Assembly (NCBI RefSeq): GCF_048001765.1
Contig: NZ_CP181447.1
Coordinates: 806,001-870,000, forward strand
Direction: 5' to 3'
Length of the DNA stretch: 64,000 bases
DNA from: Bombiscardovia asteroides_K
Lineage (GTDB): Bacteria; Actinomycetota; Actinomycetes; Actinomycetales; Bifidobacteriaceae
Position numbers and translations under genes: made by a program. This document shows, in pieces, positions 53,733 to 62,355 of this stretch (position 1 is its first letter; every line of letters starts with the position of its first letter). Under the pieces are notes generated by a model. The model was given only the letters and a program-made list of their open reading frames with translations, was not told the origin of the DNA and searched no databases.

Positions 53733-56357
53733 TCAGGCCACGAAGGCGATGGGCGCTGCCAGCTCCTGACCGGAGGCATCCCGGCGCATGTCCACGTCGG
53801 GCAGTTCGACCGGCGATCCGGCGGCGGTGCTGGCATGCAGGGGCCAGGCGCCAACACGGGCCAGCAACAGGGTGTCCTGACCCTTGAGGAAGCGCTGGGA
53901 GCGCACGCCCCCTGTGCCGCGACCCTTGACCGGATACATCTCCAGCGGGGTCAGCTTGGCCGATCCGTTCTCTGTACCGGGCAGGGCCTCGGAGTCGCCA
54001 GCCACGGTCAGGACCACAGCCCCGGCCTGGGTGCTCATGCCATCCTCGCCGGTCTCCTGGTAGGTCCAGCCGATCTCCCCGGCCGGCACGACAGCGAAGG
54101 TGGCTACCTGGCAACCCTGGGCCAGACGGATGCCCACCATGCCGGCTGCATTGCGGCCCTGGGGCCGAACCTTGTCCCCGGTGAAGGTCAGCAGGCTGGA
54201 ATCCGAAGAGATGAGCACCATGCGGTCCCCGTCCTGGCAGGGGGCTGCGAAGACCACCTGGTCGCCATCCTTCAATTCGATGACCGACCAGGAGTCCATG
54301 GTGGTCGGGGACTCGCGGTTCCAGCGCTTGACCGTGCCCAGCCGGGTGCCCAGGGCCAGGGGTCGGGAGTCGGCCATGTCGATGACGGTGACGGCGTGCT
54401 CGTCGGCCTGTGGTTCGGTGCTGGCGGTTCCGCCCAGGAGCTCGTCAGCCACGATGCCCCCGCTCAGGTTGGGGTTGGCGGTGGCTGGGATCAGCGGCAG
54501 GTCGGCCACGGGGGCGGTGATCAGCCGGCCAGCCGTGGTGACCAGGCCGTAGGTGGCCAGGGTGGTGGTGGCGAATATGGCGATGATCTGGTCGTCGTGC
54601 CCCCGGTCCTGGTTGCGCGGCCGGGACCGCCAAGCATCCAGGGCACCCGGGGTGCTGCGTGCCAGCAGGCCGGTGGCGCTCATCATGACCGTGCAGGGCT
54701 TGTCCTCCATGTGCAGGTCGCCGCCGTCACCGCCGCGGCTGGTTCCTCCGCTGGCCAGCAGTGCGGCCTGTGGGCCAGCACTGGCCTTGCTGGGGGTTTG
54801 CTGGTCGTCGGCTGCTGCTGACTGCACGGGGGCCAGGTCACCGGAGGGCTCCTGGTCCAGGATGACCGTGCGCCTGGGTGTACCCCACTGGGCCACCGCC
54901 TGATCCATCTCCTGGATGACCACCCGGTCCAGCTCGGCCGAGGAGCCCAGAATCCGCTCCAGTTCCTCCAGCTGCTTCTTGAGGTCGTCGCGCTCACCCT
55001 CCAGCTCGATCCGGCTCATCTTGGTCAGCCGCCGCAGACGCAGGTCAAGAATGTACTGGGCCTGGGTCTGATCCAGGTCGAAGACCGCCATCAGCCTGGT
55101 CTTGGCCGCATCCGCATCGTCCGAGCTGCGGATGACCTGGATGACCTCGTCAATGTCGACCAGGGCCAGCAGGAGCCCCTCGACCAGGTGCAAACGCTCC
55201 AGGGCCTTCTTGCGGCGGAACTCGCTGCGCCGATGAATGACCGTGCGCCGGTGCTCCACCCAGACCTCCAGCAGCTCCTTGAGTCCCATGGTTCTGGGCC
55301 GTCCGTGGACCAGGGCCACGTTGTTGATGGTGAAGGAGTCCTCCAGGGGCGTGTACTTGAAGAGCTTGCCCAGAACCTTGCCCGGGTCGAATCCCGTCTT
55401 GATCTCGATGACCAGGCGGGTCCCGTTGTGCCGGTCGGTTAGGTCGATGGCGCTGGAGATGCCCTCCAGCTTGTGGTTGCGCACCCCCTCGGAAATGCGC
55501 TCCAAAACCCGCTCGGGGCCCACCATGAAGGGCAGCTCGGTGACCACGATGGCCTTCTTGCGGGCGGTCACGTTCTCCAGGTGGGTGACGGACCTGGTCA
55601 CGAAGGCCCCGCGGCCGTGCTCGTAGGCCTTGCGGATGCCGTCCCGTCCCACGATGATTCCGCCGCCGGGCAGATCCGGACCGGGCATGTAGCGCATGAG
55701 TTCGTCCAGGCTTGCGTCGGGGTGGGCCATCAGATACTTGGCGGCGGCCACCACCTCGCCCAGATTGTGCGTGATCATGTTGGTGGCCATGCCCACGGCG
55801 ATGCCCGAGGCCCCGTTGACCAGCAGGTTGGGGATGGCCGAGGGCAGGACCTGGGGCTCCTTGAGCTTGTTGTCGTAGTTGGGGGAGAAGTCCACCGTGT
55901 CCTGGTCGATGTCGGCGTTCATGCCCAGAGCCGCCGGGGCCAGCCTGGCCTCGGTGTAGCGGGAGGCCGCCGGTCCATCGTCCAGGGATCCGAAGTTGCC
56001 GTGGCCGTCGACCAGGGGCAGACGCATGGCGAAGGGCTGGGCCAGGCGGACCATGGCTTCGTAGATGGATGAGTCCCCATGGGGGTGCAGCTTGCCCATG
56101 ACCTCGCCCACGGCCCTGGCGGACTTCATGTAGGGGCGGTCGGGGTTGAGGTTCATCTGCCCCATCTGGTAGATGATCCGCCGCTGGACCGGCTTGAGTC
56201 CGTCACGGGCGTCGGGCAGGGCCCTGGCGTAGATGACCGAGTAGGCGTATTCCAGGAAGGACTTGCTCATCTCCTCGTTCAGAGGGGTTTCGACGATGTG
56301 CTCCTTGACTTGCCGGGGGTCATACCCCGCCGCCTTGCTCCTACGATGAGTTGCCAT
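53733..56357 (-). CDS. parC: DNA topoisomerase IV subunit A
   Basis: An 874-residue DNA-cutting and rejoining subunit that works with ParE to decatenate daughter chromosomes. The breakage-reunion domain contains the catalytic Tyr in ASRYTEARLAP (about 130), the quinolone-determining region MGKLHPHGDSSIYEAMVRLAQPF (in parts) with Ser-Ser near 98-99, and NLLVNGASGIAVGMATNM. A C-terminal beta-pinwheel (about 570-860) has repeated KRWNRESP / GMVGIRLAQG type blades. A Ser/Gly-Gly low-complexity insert lies near 520-550. Start ATG 56357 follows GGAGC. The gene converges with lhr, 19 bases apart. Confidence 0.93.
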   Translation of the reverse strand: MATHRRSKAAGYDPRQVKEHIVETPLNEEMSKSFLEYAYSVIYARALPDARDGLKPVQRRIIYQMGQMNLNPDRPYMKSARAVGEVMGKLHPHGDSSIYEAMVRLAQPFAMRLPLVDGHGNFGSLDDGPAASRYTEARLAPAALGMNADIDQDTVDFSPNYDNKLKEPQVLPSAIPNLLVNGASGIAVGMATNMITHNLGEVVAAAKYLMAHPDASLDELMRYMPGPDLPGGGIIVGRDGIRKAYEHGRGAFVTRSVTHLENVTARKKAIVVTELPFMVGPERVLERISEGVRNHKLEGISSAIDLTDRHNGTRLVIEIKTGFDPGKVLGKLFKYTPLEDSFTINNVALVHGRPRTMGLKELLEVWVEHRRTVIHRRSEFRRKKALERLHLVEGLLLALVDIDEVIQVIRSSDDADAAKTRLMAVFDLDQTQAQYILDLRLRRLTKMSRIELEGERDDLKKQLEELERILGSSAELDRVVIQEMDQAVAQWGTPRRTVILDQEPSGDLAPVQSAAADDQQTPSKASAGPQAALLASGGTSRGGDGGDLHMEDKPCTVMMSATGLLARSTPGALDAWRSRPRNQDRGHDDQIIAIFATTTLATYGLVTTAGRLITAPVADLPLIPATANPNLSGGIVADELLGGTASTEPQADEHAVTVIDMADSRPLALGTRLGTVKRWNRESPTTMDSWSVIELKDGDQVVFAAPCQDGDRMVLISSDSSLLTFTGDKVRPQGRNAAGMVGIRLAQGCQVATFAVVPAGEIGWTYQETGEDGMSTQAGAVVLTVAGDSEALPGTENGSAKLTPLEMYPVKGRGTGGVRSQRFLKGQDTLLLARVGAWPLHASTAAGSPVELPDVDMRRDASGQELAAPIAFVA

Positions 56358-56460
56358 GCTCCAGCTCCTGCTCCTTCACGTTCCGCCTTATGATAACCGG
56401 ACGGTCCGCCAAAGCGTGCCTGCCGGGCCCGATGTCGGCCTGGGGTCTGACCGTGCTTGA
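56358..56460. promoter_or_regulatory. Bidirectional promoter region between parC and the phosphatase-fold gene
   Basis: A 103-base gap between divergent starts. It must hold both promoters. A TATGAT hexamer at 56389-56394 (TTATGATAACCGG context) is a plausible -10, but no firm -35 is seen. Confidence 0.35.
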
Positions 56461-57693
56461 ATGGAAGGCATGGGTCTGGATACACCTGACATGAAGAAAC
56501 TGCTGCAGCCGAGTCCGCCTATCCAATACGGGGACCAGGCGGGAGACAACCACGTTGGCGGACCCCGGCATCTTTCCGCCGTCCTGCCCGCCCTGAGCGC
56601 CTGTCTGGGAACGCCCGTGGCCACTGATGTCCATCCGTCCGCCAAGGCACTCCAGGAGGCCCTGGGACTGCCTGATGCCAGCTCGGCGGTCGTCGTCCTG
56701 GTGGACGGGCTGGGATTCTGGAACTTGGTCAGTCGCCAGGGCCATGTGCCCTACCTGCGCTCGCTGCTGTCCGAACCCATCAATCAACGTCCCATGTACA
56801 CCAGCCTGCCCTCGACCACGGTGGCGGCCATGGGGGTCTTCGGCACCGGAACCAGCCCTGGACTGACCGGCATGACCGGCTACACCCAGCTGAATCCGGA
56901 CACCGGTCAGTTGGGCCAGATGATCCAGTTCAGGGGGGCCCAGGACCCCGAGCGCCTGCAGCGCCGTCCCACGGTCTTCGAAACCCTCCAGGCGCAGGGG
57001 GTTCGTGTGACCTCCTCGGGCCTGCCGCGTTTCCGCGACTCCGCCCTGACCCGTGCGGCTCTGCGCGGCGGGGAGTACCTGGCCCACAACCACTCCCGTC
57101 AGCGTCTCCTGGCCGCCTGCGAAGCTGCCCGCCAGCCGGGGCTGACCTACCTCTACATCCGCGAAGTGGACAAGGTGGGCCACCACAGCGGTTGGGAGGG
57201 CGAGGAATGGGTGGCCGCTCTCGAAGCGACCGATGCACAGCTGGCCGAGCTTCATCGCCGCCTGCCCGCCGGGACGCTGACGGTTATCGTAGCTGACCAC
57301 GGCATGGTCCAGGCTGATCCGGACCGGCGTATCGACATCGCCCAGGACCCGGAGCTGAGCCAGGATGTGCGACTGGTGGGTGGCGAGCCCAGGGCGGTCA
57401 TGCTCTACCTGGACCAGGGGGCGGATTCCCAGGTTGTGGCTGCACGCTGGCGTGAACATCTGGGGGAGCGGGCCTGGGTGCTGACCCGGGACCAGGCCAT
57501 CCAAGGGGGAATCTTCGGCCCTGTGGATGCCCGGATTCGACCCATGATCGGCGATCTTCTGGTTCTTGCCGGTGACAGGATCACCCTGGTGAATTCTGCA
57601 GATCAGACTGATGCCGCGACCAGACTGCCTGGCGTCCACGGCTCATGGACCCGTCTGGAGACGCAGATTCCCTGCCTGATCGATCTGGTCTGA
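56461..57693 (+). CDS. Alkaline phosphatase-fold / nucleotide pyrophosphatase family protein
   Basis: A 410-residue protein of the type I phosphodiesterase / nucleotide pyrophosphatase family. The metal and nucleophile sites are seen: LVDGLGFWNL (Asp, about 81), the Thr nucleophile in LPSTTVAAMGVFGTG (about 120), DKVGHHSGW (Asp/His, about 238) and VADHGMVQADPD (Asp-His, about 280). The fold is complete and the protein has no signal peptide, so it is probably cytosolic. Substrate is not known. ATG 56461 is the first of three possible starts. It shares its intergenic region with parC and its stop abuts that of sepH with no gap. Confidence 0.85.
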   Translation: MEGMGLDTPDMKKLLQPSPPIQYGDQAGDNHVGGPRHLSAVLPALSACLGTPVATDVHPSAKALQEALGLPDASSAVVVLVDGLGFWNLVSRQGHVPYLRSLLSEPINQRPMYTSLPSTTVAAMGVFGTGTSPGLTGMTGYTQLNPDTGQLGQMIQFRGAQDPERLQRRPTVFETLQAQGVRVTSSGLPRFRDSALTRAALRGGEYLAHNHSRQRLLAACEAARQPGLTYLYIREVDKVGHHSGWEGEEWVAALEATDAQLAELHRRLPAGTLTVIVADHGMVQADPDRRIDIAQDPELSQDVRLVGGEPRAVMLYLDQGADSQVVAARWREHLGERAWVLTRDQAIQGGIFGPVDARIRPMIGDLLVLAGDRITLVNSADQTDAATRLPGVHGSWTRLETQIPCLIDLV

Positions 57694-58773
57694 CTACTTG
57701 CCGAAGAGAATCTCGTCCCAGCTGGGTACGGCCGATCGCCCGGAGTGCTTTTTGGCCCGCTTGCTGCGGCGTCCCTCCTTAGGCTCGTCCTCTTGCTCAT
57801 CCTGGCTGGCATCATCGCCTTGGTCCTGCTGCTGGGGCTGTTCCTGGTCAGCCTGGCTCTGCCCATGGTTCTGCACAGGCAGGACCATGGTGGATTCATT
57901 GTCTCGGATGGGGGGATGCTCGGCCGTGTCGGGGTCCTCGGTCAGTTCGGCACGGGGGTGGCTGGGTTCCCGCTCGGCTGTCCGATCCTGGCCTTCCTTG
58001 GGCTTGCCATAGAGCCAGGCCGTGAGCGCTGCCTGACGCTCGCCATCCTTCTGGCCGTCCGATCCAGTATCCTCTTCTTCGATTTGGGCAAGGGCATCCT
58101 CCTGGTTTGGAGGACGCCTGTCGGTCTGGTCATCGATCTCTTCGGCAGGGTCCTGGTCCCAGGCAGGCCGCTCCTGTCCATGGCCGTCTGCGGAATCATC
58201 CATCAGCATCCTTGCCGCCCCGTTCAGACAGGTCACGGTGTTGTCATGCATGTTCCAGGCCCAGCGGGCGTTGAAGATCCGCTTGTCCAGCGTAAACACG
58301 CCGTTGATGTTCCAGGGTTGGTACCCCCGCCTGGTGGCCTGCCAGGAAACCTGTGACAGGCTGACCCCGGCACGGGCCAGCACCTTGCCAATCAGCTCCT
58401 GGTAGTTTCGCCCGTCCGACCCCTTGGGCGCCGGCATGGTCATGAACTGCTCGATGGCGTACTTCTTTTCGGTCTCCACAGGGGCCGCGAAACGCCGTAC
58501 CAACGCTTCGTTGACAGCGTATTGCTGAGCCACCTGTTCGGGGCGGGCGCCTGCGCGCACAGCCGCCTGAATGGCTGAGACAGGCAGTGGCTTGGACTTG
58601 CCGGTCTGGGGGTCCACGTCCTCTTCCTCCTTGACCTGCTTGGCCTCAAGAATGGCGCGATCAAGCGCATCGTCGACCCTTACGGCGAAGTGCCGGTGGT
58701 CACAGACGAAGACCAGATCGCCCCTGTCGTCGACATGGTCAAAGCTGGCCACCCTGGTCCCATTCTCAGACAT
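57694..58773 (-). CDS. sepH: Septation protein SepH
   Basis: A 359-residue actinobacterial cell-division protein that binds FtsZ filaments and helps stabilise Z-rings. The SepH_N (DUF3071) domain covers about 1-200: VASFDHVDDRGDLVFVCDHRHFAVRVDD, a helix-turn-helix AAVRAGARPEQVAQQYAV and the block VSWQATRRGYQPWNINGVFTLDKR. The rest is acidic and Gln/Glu/Asp-rich low complexity, ending with basic EGRRSKRAKKHSGRS and IPSW-like VPSWDEILFG, a conserved terminal motif of the family. ATG 58773 follows GGATAGGGG. It diverges from the DUF4193 gene. The FtsZ role is known from Streptomyces and mycobacteria and is inferred here. Confidence 0.92.
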   Translation of the reverse strand: MSENGTRVASFDHVDDRGDLVFVCDHRHFAVRVDDALDRAILEAKQVKEEEDVDPQTGKSKPLPVSAIQAAVRAGARPEQVAQQYAVNEALVRRFAAPVETEKKYAIEQFMTMPAPKGSDGRNYQELIGKVLARAGVSLSQVSWQATRRGYQPWNINGVFTLDKRIFNARWAWNMHDNTVTCLNGAARMLMDDSADGHGQERPAWDQDPAEEIDDQTDRRPPNQEDALAQIEEEDTGSDGQKDGERQAALTAWLYGKPKEGQDRTAEREPSHPRAELTEDPDTAEHPPIRDNESTMVLPVQNHGQSQADQEQPQQQDQGDDASQDEQEDEPKEGRRSKRAKKHSGRSAVPSWDEILFGK

Positions 58774-58940
58774 GCACGCCCCTATCCTCTTACGGTTCCT
58801 TTACACGGCCTTAGGTATTTCCATTGTGCCCTACGGTTGGTATTTTACGTGCTTTTGAAATCGTGTATCCTATGCGCAGTACATATCGTGTGAAATGACC
58901 GGCATACGAGGTGGCTGGTCGAACAAGGAAAGGGTACACG
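58774..58940. promoter_or_regulatory. Divergent promoter region between sepH and DUF4193-dut
   Basis: This 167-base gap holds TTTACG and TATCCT about 16 bases apart, a plausible plus-strand promoter about 70-110 bases before the DUF4193 start. The Shine-Dalgarno GAAAGGG lies before ATG 58941. Confidence 0.4.
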
Positions 58941-59234
58941 ATGGCACAGGATTACGATACCCCGCGAGACAAGGACGAAGACGAGGAATCCCTGCAGGAG
59001 CTTGGCAAAAGCGGCCAGGATGCCGGGGCTGACCTTGACGACGACGAGAACGCCATCGCCGAGGACTACGAGCTGCCTGGCGCCGACCTGAGCAATGAGG
59101 ACTCTTCGGTGACCGTCATCCCCATGCAGGGCGATGAATTCATCTGCTCCAACTGCTTCCTGGTCAAGCATCGGAGCCAGCTGGCCTACACCACCCCTGA
59201 CGGCAAGCCCGTCTGCAAGGAGTGCGCCGCCTGA
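58941..59234 (+). CDS. DUF4193 domain-containing protein
   Basis: A 97-residue protein, very acidic in its first two thirds (DKDEDEESLQEL, DLDDDENAIAEDYE). The C-terminal part is a probable zinc ribbon: FICSNCFLVKHRSQLAYTTPDGKPVCKECAA, with CxxC and CxxC pairs. This matches DUF4193, a small actinobacterial family of unknown function commonly found beside dut. ATG 58941 follows GAAAGGG. The dut start shares the final base of its stop codon (TGATG), so the two are translationally coupled. Confidence 0.9.
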   Translation: MAQDYDTPRDKDEDEESLQELGKSGQDAGADLDDDENAIAEDYELPGADLSNEDSSVTVIPMQGDEFICSNCFLVKHRSQLAYTTPDGKPVCKECAA

Positions 59235-59698
59235 TGGCCTATGACGAGTCCTACAACGAGCCTGAAACGGTCGAGGTCCTGTTCAAGTCCTTGGATGGGG
59301 CCGAGGTGCCGGAATACGCCATGCCCGGTGATGCGGGAGCCGATCTGCGAGCCAGGGTGGCTGTAGATCTGGCCCCCTTCCAGCGGGCCTTGGTACCTAC
59401 CGGCGTTGCCCTGGCCCTACCCAACGGCTATGTCGGCTTGGTTCATCCCCGCTCGGGACTGGCGGTCAAAATGGGTGTGACCGTGCTCAATGCACCCGGG
59501 ACCATCGATGCCGGCTACCGGGGTGAAATCAAGGTTCCACTGATCAACCTGGATCCGCATGAATCGGTCCACTTCGAGCCGGGGGAGCGGATCGCCCAGC
59601 TGGTCATCCAGCGCTACGTGCAGGCCCGTTTCGTGCCCGCCGAACGCCTGCCTGGCTCGGTGCGTTCGGATGGCGGATTCGGCTCGACCGGCCGTTGA
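59234..59698 (+). CDS. dut: Deoxyuridine triphosphate nucleotidohydrolase (dUTPase)
   Basis: A 154-residue trimeric enzyme that hydrolyses dUTP to dUMP, limiting uracil in DNA and feeding dTMP synthesis. The five motifs are visible: MPGDAGADLRA (motif 1), LVHPRSGLAVKMG (motif 2), NAPGTIDAGYRGEIKV (motif 3), GERIAQLVIQ (motif 4) and the Gly-rich closing arm RSDGGFGSTGR (motif 5). The ATG overlaps the DUF4193 stop codon; AAGGAG lies ten bases upstream inside that gene. Rel follows after 83 bases with its own putative promoter (TATATC near 59759). Confidence 0.96.
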   Translation: MAYDESYNEPETVEVLFKSLDGAEVPEYAMPGDAGADLRARVAVDLAPFQRALVPTGVALALPNGYVGLVHPRSGLAVKMGVTVLNAPGTIDAGYRGEIKVPLINLDPHESVHFEPGERIAQLVIQRYVQARFVPAERLPGSVRSDGGFGSTGR

Positions 59699-59781
59699 GG
59701 CACCCTTCGGACACGAGCGGCCAGAATGGGCCAGGCGCAAGTGTAGGATTGGTGCATTATATCGGGACATTGGAGGCTTGA

Positions 59782-62142
59782 ATGGTCACTCAGGAGGGCA
59801 GCGTCTGCAGCAATGATGTCGGCGATCAGGCCCCTTCCGGCCTGTCCTCCAGAGCTCTGGGCTGCGAGGTCAGCGACGATCCGCTCAACCCCCTGATGCC
59901 CATCTGGGAGATTTGCGCCGCCCATCATCCGGGCGAAGATCTGTCCATGCTCCAGCGCGCCTACGACCGGGCTGTGGTCCAGCATGCCGATCAGAGGCGC
60001 AAATCCGGCGAGCCCTATATCATCCATCCGCTGGCTGTGGCACAGATTCTGGCCGACCTGGGCATGGGGCCCACGGTGGTTTCGGCAGGTCTGCTGCACG
60101 ACACCGTGGAGGACACCGACTACACCCTGGAGCAGTGCAGGGACGAGTTTGGCGACACGGTGGCCGGCCTGGTGGACGGGGTCACCAAAATATCCAAGAT
60201 GGACTACGGCGATTCGGCCCAGGCCGAGACCATCCGCAAGATGATCGTGGCTATGAGTCGGGATGTGCGCGTCCTGGTGGTCAAGCTGGCCGACCGGGTC
60301 CACAACGCCCGCACCTGGCGCTATGTCAAGGCCGCATCGGCCCAACGCAAGGCCCGCGAGACCCTGGATGTCTATGCGCCCCTCGCCAACCGGCTGGGCA
60401 TGAATGCCATCAAGACCGAGCTGGAGGAGCTCAGCTTCAAGACCCTCTATCCCAAGATCTACAACGAGATCGTGGTCCTGGTCTCCCGCAGGGCCGGCCA
60501 GCGGGAGGTCTACCTGCAGCAGATCCTGGACGAGATCCACGAGGATCTGGATGCCCAGGGCATCAAGGCCCAGGTGACAGGTCGGCCCAAGGACTACTTC
60601 AGCATCTACCAGAAGATGATTGTGCGCGGGCACGATTTCGCCAACATCTACGACCTGGTCGGTGTGCGCATCATCGTGGATACCATTCGTGACTGCTATG
60701 CGGCCCTGGGTGCCGTCCATGCCCGGTGGAGCCCAGTGCCCGGGCGGTTCAAGGACTACATCGCCATGCCCAAGACCAACCGCTACCAGTCCCTGCACAC
60801 CACGGTGGTGGGACCTGGCGGCAAGCCGGTCGAGATCCAGATCCGCACCTGGCAGATGCACCGTCGTGCCGAGTTCGGCATCGCCGCCCACTGGAAGTAC
60901 AAGGAGAACGGGTCCGCCGGCCGCGAGCTCTCCCAGCCTGACAAGTCCGATGTCAAGCGTGAGCGACAGGAGGGGGAGCTGAGCCAGGAGGACAACCTGA
61001 CCTGGATTCAGCAGCTGGCCGACTGGACCAGCGAGACTCCTGACTCCAATGAGTTCCTGGGCTCTCTGAAGGACGATCTGGGCGCGGCCGAGGTCTATGT
61101 GTTCACGCCCAAGGGCAAGATCATCTCCCTGCCGGCTGATTCGACACCGGTGGACTTCGCCTATGCCGTTCACACCGAGGTGGGCCACAGAACCATGGGC
61201 GCGCGCGTCAACGGCCGTCTGGTCCCCCTGGACACCAAGCTGCGCAACGGGGACACGGTTGAGATTCTGACCAGCAAATCGGACACCGATGGGCCCTCGC
61301 GCGACTGGCTCAGCTTTGCCAAGAGCCCCCGCGCCCGCAGTAAGATCCGTCAGTGGTTCAGTAAAGAACGCCGTTCGGAGACCATTGAGGAGGGCAAGGA
61401 CGAGCTGATCCGCGCCATGCGCAAGCGGAACCTGCCCGTGGCCACCCTGCTTACCCCCGAAGCCATGGTGGGAGCCGCCGACGAACTCAACTATCCCAAT
61501 GAGAAGGCGGTCTATGCCGCCATTGGCGATGGACAGGTCTCCACCCAGAACGTGATCTCCCGGCTGGTTCACGATGCCGGCCGTTCAGCCCTCGAGGATG
61601 AGGTCGAGCAGGAGGCCATTCCCCTGCAGCGGGTCACCAAGTCCAGTCGGCCGGAGACCTCCCAGGGAATCTCGGTCAAGGGCGTGGACGATGTCTGGGT
61701 CAAGCTGGCCCGTTGCTGCACTCCGGTGCCGGGAGACCCCATCACCGGATTCATCACCCGCAACCAGGGCGTCTCGGTTCACCGGTCCGACTGCCAGAAT
61801 CTTCTGGATCTGCGCAAGAAGCAGCCAGAACGGATCATCGAGGTTTCCTGGACGGGCAAACAGGGCACCTTCATGGTCCAGATCCAGGTGGAGGCCCTGG
61901 ACCGGCCCCACCTGCTCTCCGACATCACCCAGGTACTGTCCGACCATGGCGTCAATATCCTGTCGGGCAGCCAGTCCACAGGCAGGGACAGGGTGGCGGT
62001 CAGCCAGTTCGTCTTTGAGATGGGCGACCCCCAGCATCTGAACACCCTCCTGTCGGCTGTCAGGAAGATTGACGGGGTCTTCGATGCCTACCGGCTGACC
62101 GGAGCCAAGGGCTCGACCAGTCCCCATATGCGGGCCATCTGA
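59782..62142 (+). CDS. rel: Bifunctional (p)ppGpp synthetase/hydrolase
   Basis: A 786-residue long RSH protein that makes and breaks (p)ppGpp in response to ribosome stalling. The HD hydrolase domain shows PYIIHPLAVAQILADLG and LLHDTVEDTDYT. Synthetase motifs are RPKDYFSIYQKM, VGVRIIVDT, MPKTNRYQSLHTTVVGPGG and EIQIRTWQMHRRAEFG. TGS (VYVFTPKGKIISLPADSTPVDFAYAVHT, about 435-460) and a C-terminal ACT domain (HLLSDITQVLSDHGVNI) complete the order. Both catalytic halves appear intact, so it should be bifunctional. ATG 59782 follows GGAGG. A stable hairpin follows the stop. Confidence 0.96.
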   Translation: MVTQEGSVCSNDVGDQAPSGLSSRALGCEVSDDPLNPLMPIWEICAAHHPGEDLSMLQRAYDRAVVQHADQRRKSGEPYIIHPLAVAQILADLGMGPTVVSAGLLHDTVEDTDYTLEQCRDEFGDTVAGLVDGVTKISKMDYGDSAQAETIRKMIVAMSRDVRVLVVKLADRVHNARTWRYVKAASAQRKARETLDVYAPLANRLGMNAIKTELEELSFKTLYPKIYNEIVVLVSRRAGQREVYLQQILDEIHEDLDAQGIKAQVTGRPKDYFSIYQKMIVRGHDFANIYDLVGVRIIVDTIRDCYAALGAVHARWSPVPGRFKDYIAMPKTNRYQSLHTTVVGPGGKPVEIQIRTWQMHRRAEFGIAAHWKYKENGSAGRELSQPDKSDVKRERQEGELSQEDNLTWIQQLADWTSETPDSNEFLGSLKDDLGAAEVYVFTPKGKIISLPADSTPVDFAYAVHTEVGHRTMGARVNGRLVPLDTKLRNGDTVEILTSKSDTDGPSRDWLSFAKSPRARSKIRQWFSKERRSETIEEGKDELIRAMRKRNLPVATLLTPEAMVGAADELNYPNEKAVYAAIGDGQVSTQNVISRLVHDAGRSALEDEVEQEAIPLQRVTKSSRPETSQGISVKGVDDVWVKLARCCTPVPGDPITGFITRNQGVSVHRSDCQNLLDLRKKQPERIIEVSWTGKQGTFMVQIQVEALDRPHLLSDITQVLSDHGVNILSGSQSTGRDRVAVSQFVFEMGDPQHLNTLLSAVRKIDGVFDAYRLTGAKGSTSPHMRAI

Positions 62143-62302
62143 CCTTCCCCTGCACCCCAGCAATTACCACTTTGTCAGCTTTCCCTCCAGACTCCTGCGA
62201 CGGCCTCCTTCATTCTGTTCTGTCGAAGTGATCCATTGCTTTCAGCCTTGATAATTCGCCTGGCCAAAGGCGAAAAGACGGTTATCAACGGCGGTTACAG
62301 AA

Positions 62303-62337
62303 GGACCCCCGGTGGTCAATGACCAAGCCGGGGGTCC
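62303..62337. terminator. Strong hairpin between convergent rel and the DUF349 gene
   Basis: GGACCCCCGG (62303-62312) pairs with CCGGGGGTCC (62328-62337), with an inner GGTC/GACC pair. It lies between two converging genes but lacks a T-run, so termination strength is uncertain. Confidence 0.6.
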
Positions 62338-62355
62338 AAGCTGAAACGGCTGCGA

